From positions 62,001-126,000 of the forward strand of contig NZ_BMVM01000016.1 of the NCBI RefSeq assembly GCF_014650715.1: a DNA stretch of 64,000 nucleotides. Reading direction: 5' to 3'. Both the position numbers and the translations under genes were made by a program. The stretch's first letter is position 1, and the number at the start of each line of letters is the position of its first letter. Under the pieces are notes generated by a model, which was not told the DNA's origin, made no database searches, and saw nothing but the letters and a program-made list of their open reading frames with translations. Positions 1 through 8,856 of the stretch are shown here, one piece after another. The stretch is from Streptomyces bluensis (GTDB lineage Bacteria > Actinomycetota > Actinomycetes > Streptomycetales > Streptomycetaceae).

Positions 1-450
1 CGCGCAGCCGCTGAAGAGGTCATACACGAGGTGTTCCTGGAGATCCACGCCGGCTGGACGGAGTTGCTGAGCGCGGGCAACCTCGAACAGGGCGCGTGGG
101 CGATCGTGCGGCGGGCCGTGCACGACCGGCTGGAGCTGGAGGGGCGGGCACCGGCGTTCGTCATCAACGGCCCCATCGCCCAGGCCCTGGCCGCCACCCG
201 GGACAAGCTGCAGAAGATGGAGTCCACCAGCGGCCTGTACGAGGCGATCGCGGAGCTGCCGAACCGCCAGTTCGAGGTGATCGTGCTGCGCTATCTGCTG
301 GGCTACCCCACCGCCAAGGTCGCCTGGTTCGTGGGCATCGACGAGCGCACCGTCGGCCACCATCTGCGGCGCGGCAAGGAACGTCTGCGGATCAAGCTGG
401 GCCTGCCCGACGACCGAAAGAAGCCGAAGAAGAAGGGAGAAGGAACGTGA
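1..450 (+). CDS. RNA polymerase sigma factor (ECF-like), 5' end outside window
   Basis: The reading frame is open from base 1, so the gene starts upstream of the window; the first in-window start codon is the GTG at 31. The first residues (AAEEVIHEVFLEIH) look like the end of sigma region 2. The C-terminal half is a clear sigma region 4: an AIAELP-type helix, then a helix-turn-helix ending RTVGHHLRRGKERLR. A basic tail (KKPKKKGEG) follows. It would direct RNA polymerase to its own promoter set. The stop TGA overlaps the GTG start of the next gene, so the two are translationally coupled. No anti-sigma factor is recognisable in the partner. Confidence 0.8.
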   Translation, partial: RAAAEEVIHEVFLEIHAGWTELLSAGNLEQGAWAIVRRAVHDRLELEGRAPAFVINGPIAQALAATRDKLQKMESTSGLYEAIAELPNRQFEVIVLRYLLGYPTAKVAWFVGIDERTVGHHLRRGKERLRIKLGLPDDRKKPKKKGEGT

Positions 451-1118
451 CCGCCACCATCGAGGCCCTGCTGGCCGACGCGCAGATCCCCGTCTCCGCT
501 CCACGGCGCTTCGACGTCGCCGCCGCGCTGCGCCGTCTTGCCGCGGACGCTTCCCGTCGTACGCCCACCGTGGAGATCGCCCGCGCGGCGCAGGCAGGGC
601 AGCGCCTGGGCGTGGTGTGCCGGTGGGTGCTGAACGAGCCCGACGCCGCCGAACACGTGGACAGGATCGCCGAAGGACCGGACCGCGGGCCGCTGACCGG
701 AGAGGAAATGGATGTCGAAGGGGCCCTGGTCTTCGCCTGCCTGCTGTATCTGACGGGGCACCCGGAGTCCGCGCAGTTCTGGTGGCAGCTCGCCGCCGGC
801 GCGGGCAGCCGCGCCGCCGCCTACTGCCTGCACCTGCACCACCTCTCCATCGGCGAATCGCGGGGGGCGTGGCACTGGTTCCACCAGCTCACCCACTCCA
901 TGGCCGACACCGCCCCGCCGGACGCCGCGTTCCTTGAGGGCCTGGAGATCTTCGCCCGGTACGTGCGGACCAACGGCTCCCGCGCGATAGCCCCGACCGG
1001 CCTGCTGGAGTGCGAGGTCGACCGGCTCGCCGCGCGCACACCGGGCTCTTCCGTGATAGTCGCCCGGCCCGACAGCCAACTGGTCGCCCGCCTACAGGAG
1101 TTCGCCGCAGGCCGCTGA
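447..1118 (+). CDS. Hypothetical protein coupled to the sigma factor
   Basis: A 223-residue soluble protein starting at GTG 447 inside GTGA, overlapping the sigma-factor stop. I do not recognise a named domain. It is Ala-rich and mainly helical; the middle (around residues 85-150) has short helical pairs with LTGHPESAQFWWQLAAGAG, reminiscent of a TPR- or Sel1-like solenoid that counts cells of 'size and storage', but this is only a resemblance. No transmembrane segment or signal peptide is visible. Coupling suggests a role in controlling or assisting the sigma factor (inference). Confidence 0.7.
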   Translation: MTATIEALLADAQIPVSAPRRFDVAAALRRLAADASRRTPTVEIARAAQAGQRLGVVCRWVLNEPDAAEHVDRIAEGPDRGPLTGEEMDVEGALVFACLLYLTGHPESAQFWWQLAAGAGSRAAAYCLHLHHLSIGESRGAWHWFHQLTHSMADTAPPDAAFLEGLEIFARYVRTNGSRAIAPTGLLECEVDRLAARTPGSSVIVARPDSQLVARLQEFAAGR

Positions 1119-1232
1119 GACCGCACCCACCACACGCGGTCACACACAGGGGAGCCGTGTCCAGCCACCGGTTCCAAGGCCACGGGCCGGACAGGCTCCC
1201 CAACACGACGCCATCGGAAGGAGACGTCCTCC

Positions 1233-1406
1233 ATGCACCCCAGCCGTCGACCATCGCGCAGGGGCCCGAACCGCCTTGCCCACTGCCGCACGAAGGGCGC
1301 CCGCCGTAGGAGCACCGCCCTCATCCAGATCCTGCACGGCGCCTGCTACGCCATCGGCACCGGCGTGATCGGACTCGCCTTCCTGTGGGCCGAACGCCTC
1401 TGGTGA
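1233..1406 (+). CDS. Small single-span membrane protein
   Basis: A 57-residue frame starting at ATG 1233 behind a strong ribosome binding site (GGAAGGAG at 1216-1223) and ending TGA 1404-1406. The N-terminal half is Arg-rich (RRPSRRGPNR); the C-terminal half is one hydrophobic helix (ILHGACYAIGTGVIGLAFLW) ending at Trp. That gives a basic-in, single-helix topology. It lies 114 bp after the sigma partner gene, in the same direction. The function is unknown. The good ribosome site, GC-ending codons and membrane helix are the support. Confidence 0.5.
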   Translation: MHPSRRPSRRGPNRLAHCRTKGARRRSTALIQILHGACYAIGTGVIGLAFLWAERLW

Positions 1407-1442
1407 CCGGAAGCCGGCGGCCTGTGCCGACGGGCCGTCGTC

Positions 1443-2661
1443 TCAGCGTGCCCGCGCCGGGTCCACCGCGTAGACATAGCGGAAGGACGCGTACTCACCG
1501 CAGGTCCACAGGACGTCCTCGGTCCCGTCGTAGCTGAGGTCCTCGGGCCCGACGGACAGGGTGCTTCGCGGAGTCGGGCGGGAGGCGCCCGGTGTCCAGG
1601 AGTACAGCGTTCCGCGGGCTCTGCCCGCGCTGACCGAGAGGTAGTACGTGTCGTTGACGCTGACCGCCCCCTGAATGCTCCGCCGGCCCACGGTCCTGCC
1701 GCCGCGACGGCTGGTGATCGTCCTGACGTCCGCGCCGACCAGCCGGTTCGGGGCGTGGCCCAGACCGGCAAGGGGCAGGCGCAGCACCTTGGGGCGGCTG
1801 CGCTCGCTCGCGGTGTACTCGCCGGCCAGCATGGTGTGCGGGGAAGTGGTCCGGTCGACGGAGACGGCCGAGTAGCGAAACCGTTTGCCCGTGTTGTCGT
1901 AGGCAGCGATCTGCGGCAGTACGTACTTGTAGTCGTAGCCGTAGTAGTCGCCTGCGTCGCCGGTGCCGTTCTCGATGAGACCGATCACGTCCGGGCGGTC
2001 GTCGCGCACTCGAAGGATGCGAGTGAGGTCGAAGACGCGCAGGCCCGCGTAGGTGTCGGCGACGTAGAGCGTGTTGCCGTACCACGCGATACCGCCCGCA
2101 TGCCGGCGGATCGGGGCGAAGGTGGGGAAGCCGCCGCCGGTGCGGTACGGCTCCACCATCAGGACGTGCCGGTACTTCGGGCGCTGGGAGCTCCAGTTCA
2201 CCAGGGACAGGCGCGTCCCTTGGTTGACGCGGGGCCTCCGGCGGTACGTACCAGCTCACCAGGACGGTGCTGACGTGCGCACCGAGCGAGTCGTAGGTGG
2301 TGCTGACTCCCTGCGGGCGCCAGTCGCGGACCAGTTGGTCCCGGGACACGTCCCAGTGGAAGCCGAAAGCGTACTGCTCGGCGATGTTCCGGCCCTCGGC
2401 GGTCTCGACCCTGCTCCCGCGGCGGTCCGCGTCGGCCAGAACGGTGTCGATGGGGACCGTCCCCAGTACGGAAGTGAGGGCGTTGACCGTGGCCGCGTAC
2501 GGGGCGTGGCTGCCGCGGACGTCGGCGGTGAGCCGCTTCGTGAGGTGGTAGTCCTCAGGAACCTGGGCGACGGCCGGAGCCGGTAAGGCAGGCCCACCCG
2601 CAGCGGCCGCCAGCGGTGCGGAGACTCCCGCGCCCAGGAGTGATCTTCTTGAGATAGCCAT
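1443..2661 (-). pseudogene. Tat-secreted beta-propeller-like protein, frameshifted
   Basis: The N-terminal part (from ATG 2661) has a twin-arginine signal, MAISRRSLLGAG followed by an Ala-rich h-region and a likely AxA site, then about 110 mature residues to VLVSWYVPPEAP. Sense then moves to another frame (NQGTRLSLVNWSSQRPKY, then GGIAWYGNTLYVADTYAGLR) and continues to a stop at 1443. The second part has repeated short beta-strand motifs (LYVADT, YYLSVSAG, LSYDGTEDVLWTCGEY) as in secreted beta-propellers. One base gained or lost in the GGCCCCGCG run near 2230 restores one protein of about 405 residues. It is either a recent pseudogene or a sequencing error. Confidence 0.65.
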
Positions 2662-3000
2662 GACAGTGGAGGCCTTTCATGCTGAGGCGGACACCGCTCT
2701 GTGGTCTGGATCGTGCGATGCGCGCCGGTCTCGCCTTCCGGCCGACCGAGATCCTGAACAGGTCGGCGACGGCCAGGCCAGGAACCACCGGCATGGAGCG
2801 AGCTGGGCCCAGCACGGAGCGAGCTGGGCCCAGGGGCGCGGGTGCACAGAGCGTGGAGACGTGGACCACGGACATCCATCCAAGTCGGCTGTCCCGGCCC
2901 CCCTTGCTTGTCCGGCCTGCTCGGCGTGTTGTCCGAATCCTGCCCCGCACGGATCACGGGGAAGGCCGGCCCGCACCCGCAGCGCCCTCGGCTCGGTCGC

Positions 3001-4266
3001 TCAGCCCGCGATCGAGTCCAACTGCTCCGCCGCGGGCCTCAGCTCCCAGAGGTCACCGCCGGGCGGTGGCTCCAATCGGGCCACGACTGCCCGCGCTTCG
3101 CTGTTCCCGGCGTCCGCCGCCGCGTGCACCACGTCGGTGGCCGCGTACCGGCGGAACTCCAGGTCCGGATGCGGCCATGGAGCGGCTCCGGACGCGGCGG
3201 GCAGCAGGTAGTCGACCGCCTTGAACAGGCTCTGCCCGCCGGGCCCCTGGTACGACCACAGGTTCACTCCCACATGCCGTCCGACGGCGGCCAGGCGTGC
3301 GTACGCCACCAGGGCGAACGTCGAGTAGTGCCAGCTCCGCGTCCGGGCGAGCTCCTCCGGCTGGCTGCCGTCCGCGGCGATCTGCGCGTCGATGCGTCGG
3401 GCGCGGGCGTCGAGGACGATCCGGCGCGTCAGGGCCCTGTCACCGGTCGCATGGGCGAGGGCGGCGAGCTGCATGTCGTAGAAGGTGCCGTGGTTGTTCT
3501 TCGCTGCGCCTTCCTCCTTGCCGAAGGCGCTGTTCGCCAGCCAGTCGCGGAAGTCGACGTTCCATGAGTGCATCGCTGAACGGTCCTGACGGGTCCAGCC
3601 CGGTGCCCCCGTGTTGAGGATCGCGATCGCGTCGAGGACGCTGGTGAAGGACTGCGAGAAGTCGATGATGCCGATCGCCCGGCCGTCGTACTTGCAGGGG
3701 ATGAACTGGGCGTGGTTCAGGTGGGGGTTCATCCGGGTGGCCGGGTCGAGGAACCAGGTGCGCAACACCGACGCGGCTTTCTCCGCGTACTTCCGCTCGC
3801 CCGTGTAGTACCAGGCGAGGGACAGGTCGTACGTGGAGTCGAAGACCTTCTCCACGTCCTGACGGTCGGTTCCCGTGTCGACCTCCGGGTTGCGCTCGCC
3901 GTCGCGCTGGACGTACGGGCAGCCCCAGGGGTTGTCGGTGGTCCCGGGCTGCGAAGGCCACCAGTACGGCGCCTGGCTGAGGTAGTCGTGGACGTCACCG
4001 CTGGGCGCGGGCCGCGGCTTGTCCACGACGGTCCAGGGGCCCTTGTCGAGCCAGGTGTCGGCGCGTGTGGTCAACTGCTGGAGCGTACGTCGTAGTCGGT
4101 GATCGCCGCGGTCGAGCCGGAGCTTCGTCTGCTGGAGCCGCACTCCGTCGAGGACCGTCGTCTTCGGAACCCTCGGCACCGGGTGGGCCGAGGCGGTGGG
4201 GAGGAGGACCGCTGTGAAGGTGGCCACCGCCACCAGCAGGGCGACCAAGCGAGGTCTTGCACTCAT
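3001..4266 (-). CDS. Secreted alginate-lyase-family protein
   Basis: A 421-residue exported protein. ATG 4266 is chosen because GGAGAG lies just upstream; a TTG four codons further out would place that site inside the gene. A Sec signal peptide (RLVALLVAVATFTAVLLP, cleavage after TASA) leads into an alpha/alpha-barrel typical of the alginate lyase superfamily. Diagnostic stretches are LSQAPYWWPSQPG, DNPWGCPYVQRDGERNPE, and the NNHGTFYD segment that usually carries catalytic Asn/His. It probably cleaves a uronic-acid-containing polysaccharide outside the cell; the substrate cannot be read from sequence. It stands alone, with a broken secreted gene downstream. Confidence 0.85.
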   Translation of the reverse strand: MSARPRLVALLVAVATFTAVLLPTASAHPVPRVPKTTVLDGVRLQQTKLRLDRGDHRLRRTLQQLTTRADTWLDKGPWTVVDKPRPAPSGDVHDYLSQAPYWWPSQPGTTDNPWGCPYVQRDGERNPEVDTGTDRQDVEKVFDSTYDLSLAWYYTGERKYAEKAASVLRTWFLDPATRMNPHLNHAQFIPCKYDGRAIGIIDFSQSFTSVLDAIAILNTGAPGWTRQDRSAMHSWNVDFRDWLANSAFGKEEGAAKNNHGTFYDMQLAALAHATGDRALTRRIVLDARARRIDAQIAADGSQPEELARTRSWHYSTFALVAYARLAAVGRHVGVNLWSYQGPGGQSLFKAVDYLLPAASGAAPWPHPDLEFRRYAATDVVHAAADAGNSEARAVVARLEPPPGGDLWELRPAAEQLDSIAG

Positions 4267-4389
4267 CGAGCTCTCCAATCATCTATGTGAACGGAGTTCA
4301 TGAGAAAGACCGCGCGAGCCTAGGGGCAGCTGGTTGGCGTTTCAATGCATCGGGCAGAAGTTCGGTGCCCGACGACCGCGCCGGAGCGC

Positions 4390-4530
4390 AGCGGGCGCTC
4401 GGGGTGTTCTCGGTCGCGGGCCTCTCAGCGGTCCCGGCCGCCTCGGCCACCGCCTACACCGTCATCAAGCTGGCCGGAGCCACTTACCTGGCTTTCCTCG
4501 GTATCCGCGCGCTGATCCACAGTCAAGGGA
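4390..4530 (+). pseudogene. LysE/RhtB exporter fragment
   Basis: About 45 residues (GVFSVAGLSAVPAASATAYT, then VIKLAGATYLAFLGIRAL) match transmembrane helices 2 and 3 of LysE/RhtB amino-acid exporters, including the VKLAGAxYLxxLGxR signature. No N-terminal helix or remaining C-terminal helices are present. The fragment ends where IS30-type transposase sequence begins on the other strand, suggesting deletion linked to that element. Confidence 0.6.
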
Positions 4531-4690
4531 TCCGCGCATCACCGCTGTTCAGGAGGTCAGCGTAGACCTCTGCCGGAGTCCGGTAGCCGTGGGTCTTGCG
4601 CGGACGGTGATGGAGCTCGTTGGCGACAGCGTCCAGGTCGGTCTGGCTGAAGGTGCGGAGGACTGCGTCGTGAAGGTGGGAGTGCGGTCG
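4523..4690 (-). pseudogene. IS30-family transposase C-terminal remnant
   Basis: Minus-strand translation gives AVLRTFSQTDLDAVANELHH followed by RPRKTHGYRTPAEVYADLLN and a stop at 4523. The NxRPRKxxGxxTPxE block is the C-terminal signature of IS30-family transposases. The upstream DDE core and the helix-turn-helix are absent. No terminal inverted repeats were identified. Confidence 0.65.
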
Positions 4691-4766
4691 GGTCGTGGCC
4701 GGTACGCGGTTTGACGCCTCTTTTGGCTAACCGCTATCTATTGAGGGGTGTTGAGGAGGGGGATCG

Positions 4767-5309
4767 GTGCAGGACGTCGTGCTGGCGCTGCTGGTCAAGG
4801 AGCCGTTGCACGGTTACGACCTGCGCAAGCGCCTCACGGTGGCACTCGGGCCACTCGGGGAGACGCTGAACGCGGGGCAGGTCTATGTCACGCTCACCCG
4901 GCTCGAAAAGGCGGGCCTGGTCGTCCAGGTGCGCGAGGAAGCGGCGGTGCGCGGTCCGAAGCGCAAGGTGTTCGCTCCGACCGCGGCCGGGTACGAGCGG
5001 GTGGCCGCGTGGATGGCCGAGAGCGTCGGGCCCCGGGCGGATGTGACGGAGTTCCATCTGAAGCTGGTGGCCGCCCGGGAATCCGGCACCGCCGATCCGC
5101 TCGCACTCGTCGATGCGCGTCGGCGGGAGCTGATGAGCAGCCTCGCCGAGGCGCAGCGTGCCGCCCTCGCTCCCGACGCGGGTGCGGAGGCCGGGTTGCT
5201 TCTGGAGGGCGTCGCCCTCCGGTTGCGGGCCGATCTGCGCTGGTTGGAAGCGTGCGAACGGGTCTGGTCCGGGCGTACGCCGGGTGGGAAAGGCAGAGGA
5301 AACGGATGA
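4767..5309 (+). CDS. PadR-family transcriptional regulator
   Basis: A 180-residue protein from GTG 4767, with GAGGAGGGGG 7-16 bases upstream. Residues 1-75 form the PadR winged helix: VLALLVKEPLHGYDLRKRL, then GQVYVTLTRLEKAGLV, then RKVFAPTAAGYE. The rest (about 80-170) is the helical dimerisation part seen in two-domain PadR proteins. Its stop overlaps the ATG of the ABC ATPase (ATGA), the classic layout in which a PadR repressor controls a coupled ABC exporter and responds to a compound the pump removes. The AT-richer stretch at 4727-4745 is the likely promoter/operator. Confidence 0.88.
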   Translation: MQDVVLALLVKEPLHGYDLRKRLTVALGPLGETLNAGQVYVTLTRLEKAGLVVQVREEAAVRGPKRKVFAPTAAGYERVAAWMAESVGPRADVTEFHLKLVAARESGTADPLALVDARRRELMSSLAEAQRAALAPDAGAEAGLLLEGVALRLRADLRWLEACERVWSGRTPGGKGRGNG

Positions 5310-6121
5310 CGAGAAACGGTCGGCGGGGCTGGCCGCGACGGCGCGGCATGGACGACGGCGCGGGAGCGGTCCGGCCCGGTGCGGCGGCCGGGCCGGTGCT
5401 GCGCGCGGTCGGCCTGGCGCGCGTGTACGGCGAGGACGAGAGCGCGATATGGGCCGTCGACGGGATCGACCTCGATGTCCCCGCCGGGCAGATGCTCGCC
5501 GTGATGGGGCCCAGCGGCTGCGGTAAGTCCACGCTGCTCCAGCTGCTCGGCGGCCTCGACCGGCCCACCGAGGGCGAGGTGTGGCTCGGCGGACAGCGCA
5601 TCGACGACCTCGGCGAGCGGGCACTCGCCAGGATGCGGCGCCGCTGTCTCGGGTTCGTCTTCCAGGCCTACCACCTGATCGACGAGCTGACCGCGGCGGA
5701 GAACGTCGAACTGCCCGCGCTGCTTGCCGGCGCCTCGCCCCGCACCGCCCGCCACCGTACCGCCGAACTCCTCGACCGGGTCGGACTCGCCGACCGGGCC
5801 CGGCACCTGCCCTCACAGCTGTCCGGCGGGCAGCGGCAGCGGATCGCCATCGCCCGCGCCCTGGTCAACAAACCGCTGGTCGTCCTCGCCGACGAGCCCA
5901 CCGGAAACCTCGACAGCGCAGCGACCCTGGACATCCTCCGGCTCTTCGGCGAGCTGCGCGCCGCGGGCCAGACCCTGGTCATGGTCACCCACGACGAACG
6001 CGTCGCCGCCACCGCCGACCGCGTCGTCTCCCTGCGCGACGGCGTTCCGGCCGACGACACGGCCCTGGACAGCGACACCGGCACCGCACGGCTCGGCACT
6101 CTGTTGAACTGGGAGAACTGA
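5306..6121 (+). CDS. ABC transporter ATP-binding protein (MacB/LolD type)
   Basis: A 271-residue nucleotide-binding subunit starting at ATG 5306 and overlapping the PadR stop. All ATPase motifs are present: Walker A GPSGCGKST (about 73-81), Q-loop VFQAYHLI, signature LSGGQRQR, Walker B VVLADEP with the TGNLDS D-loop, and switch histidine MVTHD. The fold and the FtsX-type permease that follows by 2 bp place it in the macrolide-exporter/lipoprotein-release class. About 35 N-terminal residues precede the domain and are poorly conserved, so a start further downstream (Met 15) is possible. Confidence 0.92.
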   Translation: MTRNGRRGWPRRRGMDDGAGAVRPGAAAGPVLRAVGLARVYGEDESAIWAVDGIDLDVPAGQMLAVMGPSGCGKSTLLQLLGGLDRPTEGEVWLGGQRIDDLGERALARMRRRCLGFVFQAYHLIDELTAAENVELPALLAGASPRTARHRTAELLDRVGLADRARHLPSQLSGGQRQRIAIARALVNKPLVVLADEPTGNLDSAATLDILRLFGELRAAGQTLVMVTHDERVAATADRVVSLRDGVPADDTALDSDTGTARLGTLLNWEN

Positions 6122-6123
6122 CC

Positions 6124-7902
6124 GTGGGACACCTGCTGTTGATAGGGCGCCTGGTGCTGCGCGACCTGCGCCGCCGCCCCGGCGAGGCCTTCGTCTTCCT
6201 GCTCGCGGTCACCATCGCGAGCACGAGCCTGACCCTCGGCCTCGCGACCGGCAACGCCGTCGACCACGGATACGAGAAGACGCGCGCGGCCACTGCGGGG
6301 CCCGACATCATCGCCACCACGACGGCCGCCGATCCGTCCGGCGTGGCCAAACGCCTCGCGGACACTCCCGGCGTGGCCGAACAGGCCGCCCCCGTCTTCG
6401 CGTTCGACACGTACATCAAGGCCCACGGCAAGAGCGCGCACACCGCGGTCGAAGGGCGCGACCCCTCTCAGGACGCCGTGGTGGACCAGCCGTTGGTGAC
6501 CTCCGGCACCTGGGTACGGCCCGGCGGCGCAGTGCTCGAACGCGGCTTCGCGAAAGCCCTCGGCGTGAGCATCGGTGACCACGTCACCGTCAGCGGACGC
6601 GACTACCCGGTGGTCGGAACCGCGATCAGCGTGGCCACCTCGGTGTATCCGTGGAGCGACAACGCGCAGGGGCCCGGCACGTCCGACTTCGGCGGCAGGA
6701 TGTGGCTCACGGCCGCAGACACCCGCAAGGCGGCGGGCGACGCCCCCTCAGTCCAGTTGATCCATCTGAAGCTGGACGATCCCACCGCGACGCAACACTG
6801 GATGGACACCGCGTTCGCCAACTGGAACGAATCCGACGGCTGGGTCAACGCCCATGCCTGGCAGGACGTCCTCCAGACCGACAAAGCCATGATCAGGGAC
6901 ATCCAGCCCGCCCTGGTCGTCGGCGGCTGGCTGCTCGCCGTCGCCGCGATCGTCACCCTCGTCGCACTCGCGACAGCACGCGCCGCCCGGGACAACCGGC
7001 GTGCCGCCCTGCTCAAGGCCGTCGGCGCCGGACCCGCCACCATCACCGCCGCCCTGCTCACCCAGCACCTCCTGCTCACCCTCCTGGCCACCGCGATCGG
7101 CCTGACCTCGGGGACGCTTTCCGCGCCCCTCCTGGTCGACCCCAGCGCCGGGCTGCTCAACACCGTCGGCACCCTGGACTTCAGCGCTGCCTTCGCCGCA
7201 GTCCTCCTCGCCATCGTCGTCGCGGTGACGGGAGCGCTCCGCCCCGCCCTGCACACGGCCCGCACCAGTACCGTCAACGCCCTGACCGGCCCGGCGCAGC
7301 TGCCCACGCGACGCCCGTGCCTCAACGCCGCAACGGCGTATCTGCCCACGTCACTGCTGCTCGGAATCCGGCTGCTCGCACGCCGGCCCGGCCGCGCCGT
7401 CCTGGCCGCTGCCGGCACGGCGGCCACCACGCTCATGGTCACCGCCCTGCTCACCTGGCACACCGAACTCGCCGCGCGGCCCGACGTCACCCACTTCGGC
7501 CCCATCGAAGTACGGGCCGACCAGACCGGCCGGGTACTGCTCGCCGTCACGCTCGCGCTCATGGCGATGTCCACGCTCAACACCGTGCTCCTCGGCCTGG
7601 GCACGGCCGTACAGGCCCGGCGCACCCTGTCCGTCGCCCGCACCCTCGGCGCCACACCCGGCCAGGTCGTATCCGCGCTGTGTGTCGCCGGGCTCCTGCC
7701 CGCCGTACCCGGGATCGCGGTGGGCATCCCGGCCGGTCTCGGCCTGTACTGGCTCTTCGGCACCCAGGTCACACCCCCGGGATTCTCGCTGCTCGCCACG
7801 GCACTCGCCGTCCTGCTCGCCGTCGCCGTGCTGACCGCGCTGCCCGCGTGGGCCCACACTCGCAGCCCGGCCGGGCACACCCTCAACGCCGAACCCGCCT
7901 GA
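6124..7902 (+). CDS. FtsX-like ABC transporter permease
   Basis: A 592-residue membrane protein from GTG 6124, 2 bp after the ATPase stop. The first helix is near residues 18-40 (AFVFLLAVTIASTSLTLGLA). An extracytoplasmic MacB-type domain covers about 50-260 (GRDYPVVGTAISV, FGGRMWLTA). Then come two FtsX blocks of three helices each (about 265-385 and 420-590), containing ARAARDNRRAALLKAVGA and VARTLGATPGQV. Two FtsX blocks in one chain are typical of actinobacterial permeases. With the ATPase it likely extrudes or extracts a hydrophobic or peptide substrate under PadR control. Confidence 0.9.
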   Translation: MGHLLLIGRLVLRDLRRRPGEAFVFLLAVTIASTSLTLGLATGNAVDHGYEKTRAATAGPDIIATTTAADPSGVAKRLADTPGVAEQAAPVFAFDTYIKAHGKSAHTAVEGRDPSQDAVVDQPLVTSGTWVRPGGAVLERGFAKALGVSIGDHVTVSGRDYPVVGTAISVATSVYPWSDNAQGPGTSDFGGRMWLTAADTRKAAGDAPSVQLIHLKLDDPTATQHWMDTAFANWNESDGWVNAHAWQDVLQTDKAMIRDIQPALVVGGWLLAVAAIVTLVALATARAARDNRRAALLKAVGAGPATITAALLTQHLLLTLLATAIGLTSGTLSAPLLVDPSAGLLNTVGTLDFSAAFAAVLLAIVVAVTGALRPALHTARTSTVNALTGPAQLPTRRPCLNAATAYLPTSLLLGIRLLARRPGRAVLAAAGTAATTLMVTALLTWHTELAARPDVTHFGPIEVRADQTGRVLLAVTLALMAMSTLNTVLLGLGTAVQARRTLSVARTLGATPGQVVSALCVAGLLPAVPGIAVGIPAGLGLYWLFGTQVTPPGFSLLATALAVLLAVAVLTALPAWAHTRSPAGHTLNAEPA

Positions 7903-7926
7903 TGCCCCCTTGGCCGGGGCCACCGA

Positions 7927-8856
7927 TCAGCCCTTGTCCGCATCGTCCCCCGCGGCGTCCGGGTCACGGAAGGGGCGCAGGCCCTGACCGGGGCCGCTGG
8001 CCTTGATGTTGAACAGGTAGCGGCCCAGGAAGTTGATGTGGCATCGCCGGCCATTCGCGATCCGAGGCCCGCAGCCCTGGGCTGAGGAGCCGGTTCGCCA
8101 TCAGCACCGCGAACAGGTCGAGCGCGTCGTCGACCGCCTGCGCCTCCAGCTGCCGCACCACCGCCGTCAGCAGCGCGGTCCGCCGCGGCTCCGACGCCCG
8201 CACGATCGTCTGCGCCTTGCTCAACTGCCCGTACCGGGCCGGCGTGTACAGCCGGTTCACCGGCACCCGCGACAAGTTCACCCGCCGCAGCGCGCACGCC
8301 GAGACCTCCTCCACCCGTTCCATCGCCAGCACCATCGCGAGTGCCCGTCGTCTTCACCGGCGGCGTCCGCAGCCGCTCCAGCTCCGAGACCCGCTTGCCC
8401 TCCGGCACCACCAGCAGCTGGGCCAGCGCCGACGCGAGCGGGGGATCGCTCCGGTGCGCGGCCCGGGCCACCGCGTCGAACAGGCGCCGCTCGGCCGCCG
8501 TGCGGGCCTCCGACACCTGCCGGTCCGGCACCGAGACGCCGGGCAGCGGCACCCGGTTCTTGAACCGCTCTTGACTCTCCTCCGCGTGCTTGTACGGCGT
8601 CCTGCGCCGCTCGAGGTACCGCTTCACGCACGAGGTGCCCTCGATGCCGAGCCGGGCGGCCAGATACTCCACGACCTCCCACGGCACCGCCGGCGGATCA
8701 TCCGCCAGGAACCGCCGATAGAGCGGACCGTACAGATCTGCAAGGCCGTACCCAGGCGGTGCGCATCCGTACGCCGCAGCGCGATCAGATCGCGGTCGTC
8801 ATCGTCGAGGAAGAAGAACCGCTCCAGCTCCGGATCAGTGGACCTGACTCCCGCTC
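7927..8856 (-). pseudogene. tnpA: Tn3-family transposase relic, catalytic core deleted
   Basis: Read on the minus strand, this begins with the Tn3 TnpA N-terminal domain (DUF4158): ELERFFFLDDDDRDLIALRR then HRLGTALQICTVR. A frameshift leads into VPWEVVEYLAARLGIEG and KRYLERRRTPYKHAEE. A second shift gives RTALLTAVVRQLEAQAVDDA and LDLFAVLMANRLL. It then jumps straight to the transposase C-terminus (HINFLGRYLFNIKASGPGQG, LRPFRDPDA) and a stop at 7927. The roughly 600-residue catalytic centre is missing. No resolvase or 38-bp terminal repeats were found. The 5' end overlaps the neighbouring methyltransferase. Confidence 0.75.

Noticed and set aside
6603..7900. Minus-strand open frame running from the Tn3 relic across the FtsX permease
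   Set aside because: Only the part upstream of about 7927 has Tn3 resemblance; the rest is Arg/Ala/Ser-rich antisense of the permease.
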